Origin: Aporrectodea caliginosa
Lineage: Eukaryota; Annelida; Clitellata; Crassiclitellata; Lumbricidae
Assembly: GCA_020284085.1 (NCBI GenBank)
Contig: JACEVL010000033.1
Span: 1,870,501-1,934,500, forward strand
DNA length: 64,000 bases
Direction of reading: 5' to 3'
Shown: positions 24,516-35,600 of the stretch, in pieces
Layout: every line of letters starts with the position of its first letter
Position numbering within the stretch: position 1 is the stretch's first letter
Position numbers and translations under genes: made by a program
The notes under the pieces: model-generated
What the model was told of the DNA's origin: nothing
The model's input: the letters and a program-made list of their open reading frames with translations, nothing else
Databases searched by the model: none

Positions 24516-26513
24516 TAGGGTGCTCCAGAAAAATAAAAGTTGAAATATCTTTGCTCCAAGAACATTTTCCCATGCGACTCATGCAGATGAGTCTAAAAAT
24601 CCAAATTTTAGGCTTTTACATTAAGGCTAAGCCTTGCCCCCAGCACGATGAAGTTTTAACAATATTCGCGATTTTTCTGTTGAAAACATAAATTACCGGT
24701 ATTTAAGTATATATGAAAAAACTAATATGTTTCATATTTTTGACTGGAACATGAAAGGTTGCAAGTACAAATACAAGTACTGAGGTCTTAAGTACCTGTA
24801 CAAATACTTAAGTATCAAGTACAAGTACGAGTACAAGTACACATGGCTACTGCAAGAACAAGGATTTACTTCCTTGACAAAGCTATGGTGTGTTGCCACA
24901 TACACTAATTTTAATTTTGCTTTTTGTTAGAAATATAGTGAGCATCTTGTCACTCAGATTCAATCGAAACTGTTTTAATATTAAACTAAACACACTTTCA
25001 ACCGGAGCGCTAGATGCAGGCACACTCACAACAACTCCAAACGCTGGTTTGTCAACACTTTTGCTGCATTCCAAACGTCCAAACAATGAATTTCATCAAA
25101 GTCATCATGGCCTCTGATATTCAATCAGGTTGTCACTTGTGATGATAAGGTGCTCGGTTTCACAGAAGATCGTGTACAGTAGTGACCAAATAGCTTAGAA
25201 CTTTTTGATACATGAGGTCTGCAGTTTCGGTTGATGCAACCGTATCTGTGATTATCGTGCCAAAATGAGACGTTGGTGTAGCACCTGCTCCACCCCTGCC
25301 AAAGAAACTTGATGTGGGCCCCCAACAAAGCATGTGTCTCATTCACATAAGATATAATCATATCTGCACACATTAAATAAGAACATACTAGTTGTAGGCA
25401 GTCTTTGACAATTTGAGCAACACAAAGAAAATGCCTTAATTAGCGTTTTACGTAAAACATAAAAATGATTCGCAAATGACTACCTAAGTGGCCTAACTAA
25501 GCGCGTTTTGATACAGATTACAATGTTTCCTTCCACACAGCGGAAGACTCTTTCGAGAGGAACATAGAACACAGAGGAACAAAGAAAACTCACAATTTTC
25601 ATAACTCATTCACACATGAATTCCATGTATAAGCCATAGGTTCAATGGTTTCTTATATATAATACAATTCATAAAATGCACTATTTCGGTGAATTTCGGT
25701 TTCCTTATCGCAGCTTTCGTATGGTGCTGAGAAAGTTCGACGACTTACATTTGCATTACTCGATAGAGTTCAAATGGTTTGTTACTCACTGCTCACCTCT
25801 CCGTCTGGAGTTTTTGCAAGTGTTTAACAAAGTTTGATGTTGTGCCAGTTGTTTTCTGAATTATAGTTTTCTCACTACAAAACTTGCACTTAGCAGAAGT
25901 AGCATTTCCATTGAGAGTGAAATTATCATAATTTATTCATAACCAAACTTAACAGCTCTAGGAATATTAGTATTTTTATTGTTAGCATTATCACCGTCCG
26001 TGGCCTCTATTTTAGCAAGACAACCGGAAGAAATTCTGATCAAGATGCGGTCCATACATAACTGCCAGAATATTCAATATCCAGAACGTAAGAATTAATG
26101 ACTTAAAGGAAAGACAAAGCTTACTGGTAAAGTATCCGAGTGCCTGTAGAAATGTCATTTGTGTCTAAGTACTTAGATCTCAAGTACTTAGGTCTCCAGT
26201 ACAAGTTCAAGTACTGACTGTACTCAAGTTGCACTTGAGTACAAGTACAAGTACCAATACTACACCTTCTGCACACAATAGTTCATCATCATGAAAATAA
26301 TTACGTTTTTTCTCCATGATATTGCCGATTTTAAAGCAAATTCCCATATTTTCACATATTTTAACATTTTTGTGCCGGGGGCAAGGCTTAACCTTTTTCA
26401 ATTGGTCTGAAAATTGGTACAGTTGAACAAAGTGATAAGTGGAATGGGAAAATCGCCTTGGAGCAATACTTTTTGGAACTTTCGGGAAATACATTACATT
26501 TTGGAGCACCCTA
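24516..26513 (-). mobile_element. Nested 2.0-kb hAT transposon
   Basis: Terminal inverted repeat TAGGGTGCTCCA / TGGAGCACCCTA, continuing imperfectly inward for over 100 bp (TTGCTCCAAG / CTTGGAGCAA). It has a perfect 8-bp target duplication ATGGAGAT at 24508-24515 and 26514-26521. Arrays of CAAGTAC/GTACTTG words near 24766-24843 and 26160-26262 are inverted relative to each other, and may be a third nested element or subterminal binding sites. The interior carries a hAT C-terminal coding remnant. Confidence 0.9.
24883..25086 (-). pseudogene. hAT transposase C-terminal (dimerisation) domain remnant
   Basis: The frame reads VSVPASSAPVESVFSLILKQ then FRLNLSDKMLTIFLTKS, matching the hAT dimerisation signature (PASSAPVERVFS...LSD..L..L.FL). 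In hAT elements this C-terminal region helps assemble the transposase. The open frame covers only about 67 codons, and I cannot see the upstream catalytic part in one frame, so the gene is dead. Confidence 0.8.
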
Positions 26514-27330
26514 ATGGAGATATATTACTTCATCAGTTGCACTGACATACATATAAATAGTTGATTTTTTCCATCAAATTCAGAGGGCAAATGGCCCCTC
26601 CCCCAATGACGTCCCTGCCTGCAGGACAAGAGGACATGAACATGGAATTAATTCACTGACCCTAGAATAATTTTCTTCAGTCCTGCAAGTCAACCCTGTA
26701 ACCATGTCTGTAGTGACTGCAAATTGTCATATATTGCCTCTTGATTGTCATTTCTGAATGATAAGACAAAATGAGGTTCAAGCAATGCATCAATTTACGG
26801 TAACGAATCCATAGTATTAAGATTTTTGACAGCTTTTAGCTCAAAAGACTTTGCCAAGAAATCAAGGTACAACACTGCCTTACACTTGATGAACCGTACA
26901 ACTTTGAACCAACTAATTAATCACACGTATTTATTGATTTTCAAATTATCAATCAATCAATCAATCAATCGAGTTTATTGAACCAGTTCGTTACAAAATC
27001 ATAACAGTACAATCATAACAATAAGCAAAGTAGATCAGTTAATGTGCTATTCAATATTTTTATTATACTACTTGTTTAACCTAAATAAAGTTTATAGTGA
27101 TTGCACTTGTAGATGAAAGTATATTATATCGTTAGGAACAAAGGGCACTCCTAGAAGGGATAGACTCCCGCTGGTTAGGGGCCCAGTTAATTAAGTTTGT
27201 GGCAGATGGCTTGATGGTAGATTATAAAGATGAGAAGCAATAAATGCCATGTGTGAAGGTGTGATAAAGGCTAAGTGATAATAAAAAAAACCTTAGTATC
27301 TTAGTATAGCACAAAAAAAGAACTGGAGAA

Positions 27331-29096
27331 TTATACATTATAGTTATATAGTGCGTGATTTTTAATTAAACATCTAAATTGTGAGAGACCTGCAGCCATC
27401 TTAATTTCGTGCGGGAGGTTATTCCATAAGAATGGACCTTGATATTTAATAGAGAACTTATGAACATTCGTTCTAACAAGAGGATACGAATAAGTACAAT
27501 TACTTCTAGTCACTTTGAGGTGTTTGGTAGTGGGAAAGAAAGAGGTAAAGGCTATCGGGAGGAGATTTTTGTCATATTTATACATTACTTCACCTATTTG
27601 CACGTACCTAATTTGATTGAGATTTAGTAGTTTAAGTGTCTGGAATAAGTATTTGGTGTGAGCATTATATGGGGAATTAGTGATAACTCGGATTGCTCTT
27701 TTTTGTAGACTCTTAAGTTTGTTTAGGTGAACAGCGTATGTAGAGGTCCAAATGAGATTACAATAGGTTAAGTATGGATATATTAATGCAAAATACAGAT
27801 TTTTGAGAACAGTTTGGGGGAGTAAGTAAGAAATCCTTCTAATAATTCCAATATTCTTCATGACCTTTTTAGATATTTCATCAATATGTTGGTTCCATTT
27901 CAAGTGCTGGTCAATGAAGACCCCAAGGAATTTAGTAGAAGTTACTTTCGGTATTACATGATTATCAATGGTGAGGTCATTGTTGGTAACTGGAATAGTT
28001 TTGTTGGGTGTTCTAAAGATAATGTAATTCGTTTTAGATACGTTTAATGATAATTTATTAGCTTTAAACCAATCAGCTGCTAAAGACAATTCCTCGTTCG
28101 CAAGTTGGATAAGTTTATCGTATGAGGAATGTGATAGAAAGACATTTGAGTCGTCTGCAAATAGGATGAATCTTAGAAGAGTAGAAGAGTTGGGGAGGTC
28201 GTTTATGTAGATCAAAAATAATAGTGGACCCAATATAGACCCTTGTGGCACTCCAAAGAGGATGTTTTGGAGATTCGAGAAGCAACCATTACATTTTACT
28301 CTTTGTGTGCGGCTAGTGAGATAACTCTTAAACCAATCTAGCGGTATACCCCTAATCCCATAATGTTTCAATTTTGCTAAAAGAATGCCATGATCAACTG
28401 TATCGAAGGCTTTTGCCAGATCCAAAAATATGCCTATCGAAAATTCATTACTGTCCATGGCTTTAGTTATTCTATCCTGAATATCCAATAATGACATAAA
28501 AGTAGAGTGACCTGGTTGAAATCCGTGTTGCAGAGGATATAAAAGATTTTTATGATTAACAAATGCAAATAATCTATCATACATTAGCTTTTCAAATATT
28601 TTAGAAAAGTAAGGTAGAATGGAAATTGGTCTGTAGTTAGATAACTCATTTTTTGGGCCCTGTTTAAATATAGGAACTACCTTAGCTGCTTTAATTTCCA
28701 TGGGTACTTCACCATTTCTAAATGAGCAATTGATAATTTCCGTTAAAGGGTTTGCAAGGATTTCAATCAGAGGGGACAATATGTGTGGGGCCAGGTCGTC
28801 TAAGCCTGCACTATGAGTATCTTTAAGAACTTTACTAGTGCTAATAATTTCATAAGTGGTAGTCGGTAGAAGTACAAAGGAATTCATAGACGAAGGGGGC
28901 ATATAGGTTTGAAAGGACTGATTAGGCTGTTGGATTTTTTGCAGTAAGGTAGAGGCTAAACCAGTAAAGTACGAGTTGAATTTATTGGCTATAATAACCG
29001 GGTTTGTTATAATTTGGTTGTCTATGTTAAGTTCTTTTATTCCAGTGTCAATGTTGTTTGTATTAATTTTTGATTTAATAGTATCCCATGTTTTTT
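27331..29096 (-). CDS. LINE ORF2 reverse transcriptase part
   Basis: An open frame of about 588 codons from the frameshift at 29091-29096 to the stop at 27331; the ATG at 28902 is internal. Reverse transcriptase motifs are in the usual order: NYRPISILPYFSKIFEKLMY, LDLAKAFDTVDH, GVPQGSILGPLLFLIYINDL and the catalytic FADDSNVF. Next come a thumb region (LSLNVSKTNYIIF, KFLGVFID) and the C-terminal QKRAIRVI and PFLWNNLP segments. In the intact family this enzyme copies element RNA at a nicked target. The catalytic Asp pair is present, but without a full endonuclease the copy cannot move by itself. Confidence 0.9.
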
Positions 29097-29624
29097 CATA
29101 TCGTTATTATATTTTAAAAATTGGTCAGCATAGTAGGATTTTTCCAAGCTATCTCGTATCTTCTTGTATTTATTTCGATACTCAGTGTATTTTTGTTTGG
29201 TATGAGCAGTCGGGGTTTTTATGTAATTAATATAGAGTTTTTCTTTCTTTTTTACTGATTTCAAAAGGCCTTTAGTCATCCAGGGGTGTACGGGGGTGTG
29301 TTTTTTAGAGGTCTTTCTAGGTTGAAGCGGGCAGGCTAAGTTAAAATTTTGTTTTATTATATCAATGAATGAGTTGTAGGCTGCATTCGTTTCATTTTGA
29401 GAACATAGCTGAGACACACGGGACCAGTCAGTGTTTGTGAGTAGTTCCTGGAACCTATTTAAAGATTCTTTAGTAGTAGACCTATAATATACAGTATTGT
29501 TAGGATTGTTAGCAGGAGGTGGATTATTAGAGACCCAGGTTATAATAGGCAGATGATCGGAGATGTCAGTCATAATTATAGCAGAGTCTATGACATGATC
29601 AATAGCATTAGTGAACAACAAATA
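29091..29624 (-). pseudogene. LINE ORF2 endonuclease C-terminus and linker, frame-broken
   Basis: The minus frame begins in the middle of the endonuclease with NAIDHVIDSAIIMTDISDHL. SDHLP is the catalytic His motif of APE-type endonucleases. A lysine-rich linker follows. The frame leaves the RT frame at an A6 run (29091-29096 on the minus strand). One extra base there would rejoin the natural KTWDTIKSKIN segment to the RT frame, so the break is a single-base loss or a sequencing error. Everything upstream of the SDHLP region is missing. Confidence 0.85.
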
Positions 29625-29639
29625 CTAAGACCGCAATAT

Positions 29640-30943
29640 GTGAAACTGAAATTCTAGCAAAGTAATTTTGTTAAAATAGGTTGAAATTACTCTTATGCTG
29701 TATAAATTAGCATGTCAGTCTTACGGTGTATACCTATTTTAAGCTTTTATATCTGATGAGCGTAATGATGGCCATTTACCACACAATGCTATCTTATTAA
29801 AATGCATAGGATGGTAGTAAGACATGCTATATTAAATGTTAAGAGTCCTTGATTATTGCGTATCAGTTTAATAAAGCGAGTTAATTAAGCACTTGGGCGT
29901 GCTACATATCAGTTAATTTTTACTCACGAGCAAGAAAATCAGTTGAAATTATACTGTAGAATTGAGTGCATTCAATAATTTTGATAATTAAAGAATACCA
30001 CTTTTATCTCTAAGCATAGGATTCTGCAGTCAGACAATGCTTCTACCTAAACAGGCTTGAGAAGTTTCACTTAAATTCTTTGAAGCTATGTTTTCCATTT
30101 AACATCCTGTGTGGAGCTTTATCTCTGATTGGTTGTCGTGTTTGGTCATTTCTATAAGTAAGATCTTGATCTTTAGACAGGAAGGAGATGCCTAAGGATC
30201 ATGACTACAGTGGAAAAGGATGATTATGATTGCTGCATAAATCCTGACAGGTCAGGAAAATAACTTCCTGTATCCAGCCAAATTGGCAGTCTTAGTAAAT
30301 GTGTGGGAAGTCATCATTTTGTGTTTGGTATTTACTTGATGACATCGCGCTCCAAGATGAGTTTACTTCATGTTTCGAGCATTCTTATGGGCTTTAGTGG
30401 AAGCTCCAGTGAAGCAAATAATTGATGGCCTTCGGAGAGTTTACCAGTGGATGGAACCATTCCACATGGTTGCTGTCAATACAAAGGTTACTCGGTGTAT
30501 TCTAAGATGAGAGTGCACTATCATTAACTCTGCCAAAGATAATGTCTATGTTTTCGTGACTTTTCATTATATTTTATCGTAATAATTCATGCAGAACTGT
30601 CATTGTTGAGTTATCGGTAAATCGAAAGTTTCTACTTACTAAGTTACTATAGTGTAAACAGAAACCTTTTTGGCTGAGGGTGCCTCCATGTATTCATAAA
30701 AAAACCGTGGTAAGAAATAATCTCTTATTTACACCAACTGTACACACTTTCCCATTCTTTAATGCATTCATCAGCAGCTGCTGCTCACCGTCTATCTACC
30801 CATATTTACTCATTCTTTCTTATAAAGTTCACTATTTCTTTGCTAAAATAATGTCAGCATAAACGCAGTTTCGGTAGAGTGGATAGGTATATTACTATAT
30901 TACTAAAAATAACGGCATTTCATCAACACAAGAAAGCATTTGC
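29640..30943. other. No recognisable gene
   Basis: AT-rich DNA with only short open frames on either strand. Confidence 0.45.
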
Positions 30944-31215
30944 CGATTTAAACAAATATTGGTAAACAAATATTGGCCGCGTGAGATCTGGCCATTTTTC
31001 TCTGATTTTTGCTAGGTTTCACATTTCTGACCTTGAAATGACCTTGAATGACCCTGAATTTAGTGTCAATATTTCTCCCAGATGTAGTTCTTGTCGAGTC
31101 AAACAGAACAAAAAGTTAATTCGAATTGGACTCTTCGTTCATTTTTTGTGATTAAAAGAGTAATTCTACAACGGTCCCAAGTTCCAAGACCCGAGCATGA
31201 GCGCCTATAGCCCTG
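30944..31215 (+). repeat. Left arm of a 270-bp inverted repeat around the CC-CARD exons
   Basis: This block (with GACCTTGAAATGACCTTGAA, TAAAAGAGTAA and CCCAAGTTCCAAGACCCGAG) returns in reverse complement at 35318-35590. Identity is roughly 65-70% by eye, with a near-identical 25-bp core. The arms are 4.1 kb apart and enclose the second and third exons of TRIM gene 1. Confidence 0.75.
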
Positions 31216-31509
31216 GTAATTTAATTTACCATGAGCTATAAAAGAACCCATTCTCTTTTCCTAAATCTCGTGATGACTGAAATAATGGTATTGCTTTTTC
31301 AATTGATATAATTTCTGATTACATTTACGAACAAGTGTTTCACCTGTGGGGTCATTTCAGTCCACTTAATCCCATCTTCAGTGTACCACTTCCATCTGAG
31401 ATGGCCGCTATATAACAATATACTGAGTAAGATTTTAACAATTGACATGTTTTGCAATCATTATAATTTGTAAATTTAAGTGTATTAAATACATCTTTAG
31501 TGTTGATGT

Positions 31510-31778
31510 CAGGGCCGGATTAAGACTTTCTGGGGGCCCTAAGCCAAGGGCCGGGTTAAGACATCCGAAGGGGCCCTAACCAGAAATTTTTTCCCAGATT
31601 TTGAGAAAAACCATGTTTATTACTTTGAAACCTTTTTTTTGCTTTTTCCGTCGTTTTTCCAGAAGAAAATTGTCAAATACGACCTTCTGATTTATATATT
31701 TCCTGACAGTTGGGGCCCTCAAAACGTTGTGGGGCCCTAAGCCATGGCTTATTTCGCTTATAGGTTAATCCGGCTCTG
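31510..31778. mobile_element. 269-bp hAT-type MITE
   Basis: Terminal inverted repeat CAGGGCCGGATTAAG / TTAATCCGGCTCTG. It has a perfect 8-bp target duplication GTTGATGT at 31502-31509 and 31779-31786. It is the same family as 46083-46631. Confidence 0.95.
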
Positions 31779-32364
31779 GTTGATGTATGTAACATAAAAC
31801 TTACCGCTTCGAGTCTACTTTAATACGGCTCTTAATGGTTGCCCTGCTTCAGTGTGCACTTCTGAACTTTGTAAGGAGGGCATTATCAAATTACAGTTGT
31901 ATTGTATTGTATTGTATTAACAGTGAAAACCTGCACTTCAGTACTAAAGTGAAGAACTTGTGTGACTGATTACATGTCAGATATGACTGATGCCTGTGAT
32001 GAAATGCAATGCAACATAACCATATTTGCCACATTTTCAGTATTATTTTATCTATTATATTTCATATTTTTTAGCTTGCATTCTGACTCTCCACCCCCAA
32101 AGCACCATCAATATCAAGTTCTTAGTGCTTATTAATTTAATGACTATTTTATGTGGCAATGACTGTTGCATTGTAATTTAAGTAGCCTATTTACATAATA
32201 AGTTGCTTCAGTATGGTAATGATCAGTTTTCAACTGTACATTATGGAACCAAATGACATTCTTATTAACATTAAGACACATTAGTATAGAATAAAATAGA
32301 GTAGAATATGCTTTATTAGAACCAAAATGTGTACCAAATTCTGGTGTACCGAAGTTAGACAAAG
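31779..32364. other. Downstream flank of TRIM gene 1; no other gene
   Basis: Holds a short GTATT repeat (31895-31918) and a second minus-strand AATAAA at 32312-32317. Nothing else is recognised. Confidence 0.5.
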
Positions 32365-32370
32365 TTTATT
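32365..32370 (-). promoter_or_regulatory. Candidate polyadenylation signal of TRIM gene 1
   Basis: AATAAA on the minus strand about 80 bp past the TAA stop at 32449-32451. Another AATAAA overlaps the stop codon itself (32445-32450), which is too early for a normal 3' UTR but could be used. Confidence 0.5.
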
Positions 32371-32448
32371 ATACAGTCTTGTGTAACTGTTATTATATTC
32401 CATTCCATTTATATGTCCAAGTCTAATCTATATGATAAGTAATATTTA

Positions 32449-32618
32449 TTATTTAGACTCAAATAACATCCTAAGTGCATCATTCCTGTAGAAGTTGTTG
32501 TTCAGATGATCTCGTTCTTCATCCGTTATACAATTTTTCTCATGCAGAAGATCAATTAAACGACCTGACTTAATGTTCTCCACCAGGAACTGATGATTGT
32601 TCCTCATCACATGACTTT
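32449..32618 (-). CDS. TRIM gene 1 exon 3: CARD (helices 1-4) and stop
   Basis: Acceptor TATTTTGCACAG ends at 32619; the exon starts AAAGTCATGTG and with the G of exon 2 reads E-S-H-V. The 55 residues show the CARD spacing. Helix 1 is VMRNNHQFLVENI, then SGRLIDLLHEKN (helix 2), the turn ITDEERDHL (helix 3), and NDALRMLFESK (helix 4) before TAA. Known CARDs have the same pattern (L..n...Lv..i....l...L.e..vit.ee...i......r...ll). Helices 5 and 6 are missing, so it is either a short or truncated CARD, or a further exon exists. A hydrophobic ORF overlapping in another frame (32570-32830) is largely intron. Confidence 0.65.
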
Positions 32619-35600
32619 CTGTGCAAAATACACAATATAGTAAAGAAACCGAATGCTACGAATAGGAACCATAATAATTGTGATCTACTGATACTAGGAA
32701 GTGCTATCATACGATGCAGCATTATGAGCATGAAATTATCGAGTAATAAACAACCACAAGAAGGCATCATCCAATAATACCAGAAATATAAATATATTGA
32801 GGAAAGAATTAAGTTTATGCGGTGATACAAAAATTCATGTGTTCCTGTATTTATGGAAAGGAAATAGGTAATGGTTCAGTCTCGTACGTGTGATATGTTA
32901 AGTGTGCTAATAGTTAAGTAACGTTTTGAATAAAGTTTCACCCCAGCTGTTCCTACAATCTAACAATTTAATCAAGACTGAATTACGATGCTTAGAGTCT
33001 GTGAAGAGGGAAGCCTACCTTTGGTAACGGATATAAAATTTAGGCCCTCAGGCTTGCGATCGCGTTGTTCTAGCTGCTCTGTTGCATAAGTGAGTTTATC
33101 ATCCAACTCTTTTCTTTTATGTTTTTCAGTATCCAGTTCTTTCTGTAACTTCAATATTTGATCACTATCCAGTGATATTTCTTCCAATGCACTCTTTGGA
33201 ATTTTAACTAGATCAAGCGTTTCATCTTCAACCACCTCTAAACTTTTTTCCTTCTCTTTCAGCAGCGCTAGAAGATGCCTGTTATTTTCTTGTGTGTGGT
33301 GTAGCTGTATTTCGAGTTCATTCCTAATCTCGTTCTCCTTACTCAGCATCTCACATGCTTCCTTCAACTTGTCTCTTTCAATTCTCAAAAAAATCACCTC
33401 GCTATTTCTCTCCTCGAAGTTAGACATCTGAAGTTCATATTCACAAGTTGCTAAACGAGCATTTTGTTCTTGCATTTGTTGTTGGAAGAATTGTTTATCG
33501 CATTCTGCTTGCTTCAATCTCTCTTCCATTTTCATGATCACAGTGTCTTTCAGAACTTTCTCATCGTTGAATCGCTTGCACTTTGCTTTTTCGTCGTCGA
33601 TATCGGCCTTGAGTTTGTTTATCTTCTCTTCTGATTGAATCCGATCTTTATTGCTTTGAAATCTTTCGCTAATCGATTCTTGTTGCATGGAATGTAGTTG
33701 TGTTCGGAAAACCTCATTTAACGATGCAACAGCCGAATATTGTCTGACGTTTTCCCGCAACTGTTCCAGTTCAAAGTTTGCCTCGATGTTTCTGGTGACA
33801 GTTTCTTTCCTCATTAGATGGCATTCTTAAAAGAAAATCATAACTAGAATGTTGATGCACTTATTCCTTGGTGATTATCATTAACTAACATTGTAACTTG
33901 AGCTCAAATAGGCCAAATAAGTTATAAATATTCGTGAGTTCTATCTATTGTAAAATTGAAAACAATTTGACAGCCTGACTGAAATGTTGAGCTTCACTTT
34001 ATCATATTTAGCAAACACGTTGATAAGTTGAAACACCCGCAGTCGAAAACATAGCAAATACTTTGTTCATGGGTACCTTATGGCCAGTAGCCTGTCATAG
34101 GTAGTTTATTTGCCTGGTCGAATAATGGAGAATATTAGGAGAATAATCTCCTCAGCATTAAGTAAAATCATATTTCATAAACACCAGACATTTTATGTTG
34201 TGTCTTGTTGATTATATTGTCGCATGATGCCTTGTGATGTAATGGTAGTCTAAGCTAATGAGGTTGCGTATGTGACATTCGCCAGAGGTCCGATGGGAGT
34301 GTGTGGTAATCAAAGATGCCGCTCCATTACGTTTGTGTCTGTGTGTCTGAATGTTCCTTTTGCGTATGTGTTGGTATGTCGGAATGTTTCTGTTCGTGAC
34401 TCTTTGGTGAGGCGCGGTGTATAGATTTTTTGGTTGTGCTCTGGAATGCCTTAGAAACAGTGCGTTTGGGGTCCTAGATATGATTGAGGCCATTGTCTGT
34501 TCTTGTGAGTTTGTCTTAATATGATTAAATTTGCCTTTAGTTGTATCTTTAAAGATGTTTTGCAAGGTCTATTTAGGCTAAACCTCTAGTAAAGAATGAA
34601 AAGGAAACCTGTTCTGTTAATTTCTGTTCAGTATAATTTTGCACGTAGCTTTTGCTTATGAATAAAACCGTGGCGGAACCCAAAATTTAATGTCCACTGT
34701 TAACGCTGAATTAGGGCCCACTAGAAGAATAACACCTACAATGGGACGCATATAGGCCTACCATTGCAAATCCCAATATTTAGAGCGTCGTAAAATTATT
34801 TAAACCATATTTTAGCCATGGTTTCATCGCTCATCCAACTTCTACTTCTACTGTAACATATTTGCATCCCTCATCCAACTTACTACTTCTACTATGAATA
34901 TTTTGATCGCGCATCCAACTTATATATATTCGTTTATTGAGAAAACAATCTGACAAAAACGCAGAAATGCTAACATGAGTGATTATGAATAATTAAAAGT
35001 TCATTAGAAGATTTTAGAATAAACTAGTAAATATTTTTATATAATGATCTGGGAATAAATTGAGAGTTGTCCTTGTGTGGGAGAGTATGGTTGTGTGCTC
35101 TAGCTCTTAACGGGTGAGAGGAGAGGGGTCGGAGTGGAGGTAGGAGTTGGTGAAGTACATGCTTGGGTAGGGGTGTCCAGAAAAATGAAAAATCGCAGAT
35201 AACACCCATACTCAAGTGTTTCCAGTTATTCTATTCATCTATTGTCTATAAATATTTTTACAGAATTTTAAAATGTTATCCTGAGGTCCCTCAAAGCCCC
35301 TGAACATACCCTACTTAAGTCCCCAGAACTGAAGACGCCCATGCTCGGATCTTGGAACTTGGGTCCATTGTCGATTTACTCTTTTATCAAAAAATAATTA
35401 ATGAATAGTCCGATTTAGATGAACGTTTTACTGCTTGTTTGTCTCGATGAGAGCTATATTCTGATAAAATATAGATACTAAATCCGTGGTCATTCAAGGT
35501 CATTTCAAGGTCATAAGAAACGAAATCGAACAAAAATTGAAGAAAAATGATAAGATCTCAGCCAATAATTGTTTAAATTGGTTAATTCTTTCTTGTATTC

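Larger units (their letters stand above)
24321..26617. mobile_element. Outer hAT-type MITE split by a nested hAT
   Basis: Terminal inverted repeat CAGGGACGTCATT / AATGACGTCCCTG. Flanks TCTGCAGG (24313-24320) and CCTGCAGG (26618-26625) are a near-perfect 8-bp target duplication. About 290 bp belong to this element; the rest is a later insertion. Confidence 0.85.
26946..29632 (-). mobile_element. 5'-truncated CR1/Jockey-type LINE
   Basis: Minus-strand non-LTR retrotransposon, about 2.7 kb. The 5' end is cut inside the endonuclease domain (near 29625-29632). The ORF2 remainder runs to the stop at 27331, followed by about 360 bp of 3' UTR that ends AACTCGATTGATTGATTGAT, a tandem ATTG tail (26948-26970) instead of poly(A). 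This fits target-primed reverse transcription with early arrest. Only one frameshift is seen, so the insertion is young. Clade assignment beyond CR1/Jockey group needs a tree. Confidence 0.9.

Noticed and set aside
32570..32830. 86-codon minus ORF with a hydrophobic helix (SQLLWFLFVAFGFFTILCIL)
   Set aside because: It overlaps the CARD exon in another frame and mostly lies in the intron; the CARD frame has an acceptor, the right phase and a domain pattern, while this one has none. A membrane-anchored alternative end is possible but unsupported.
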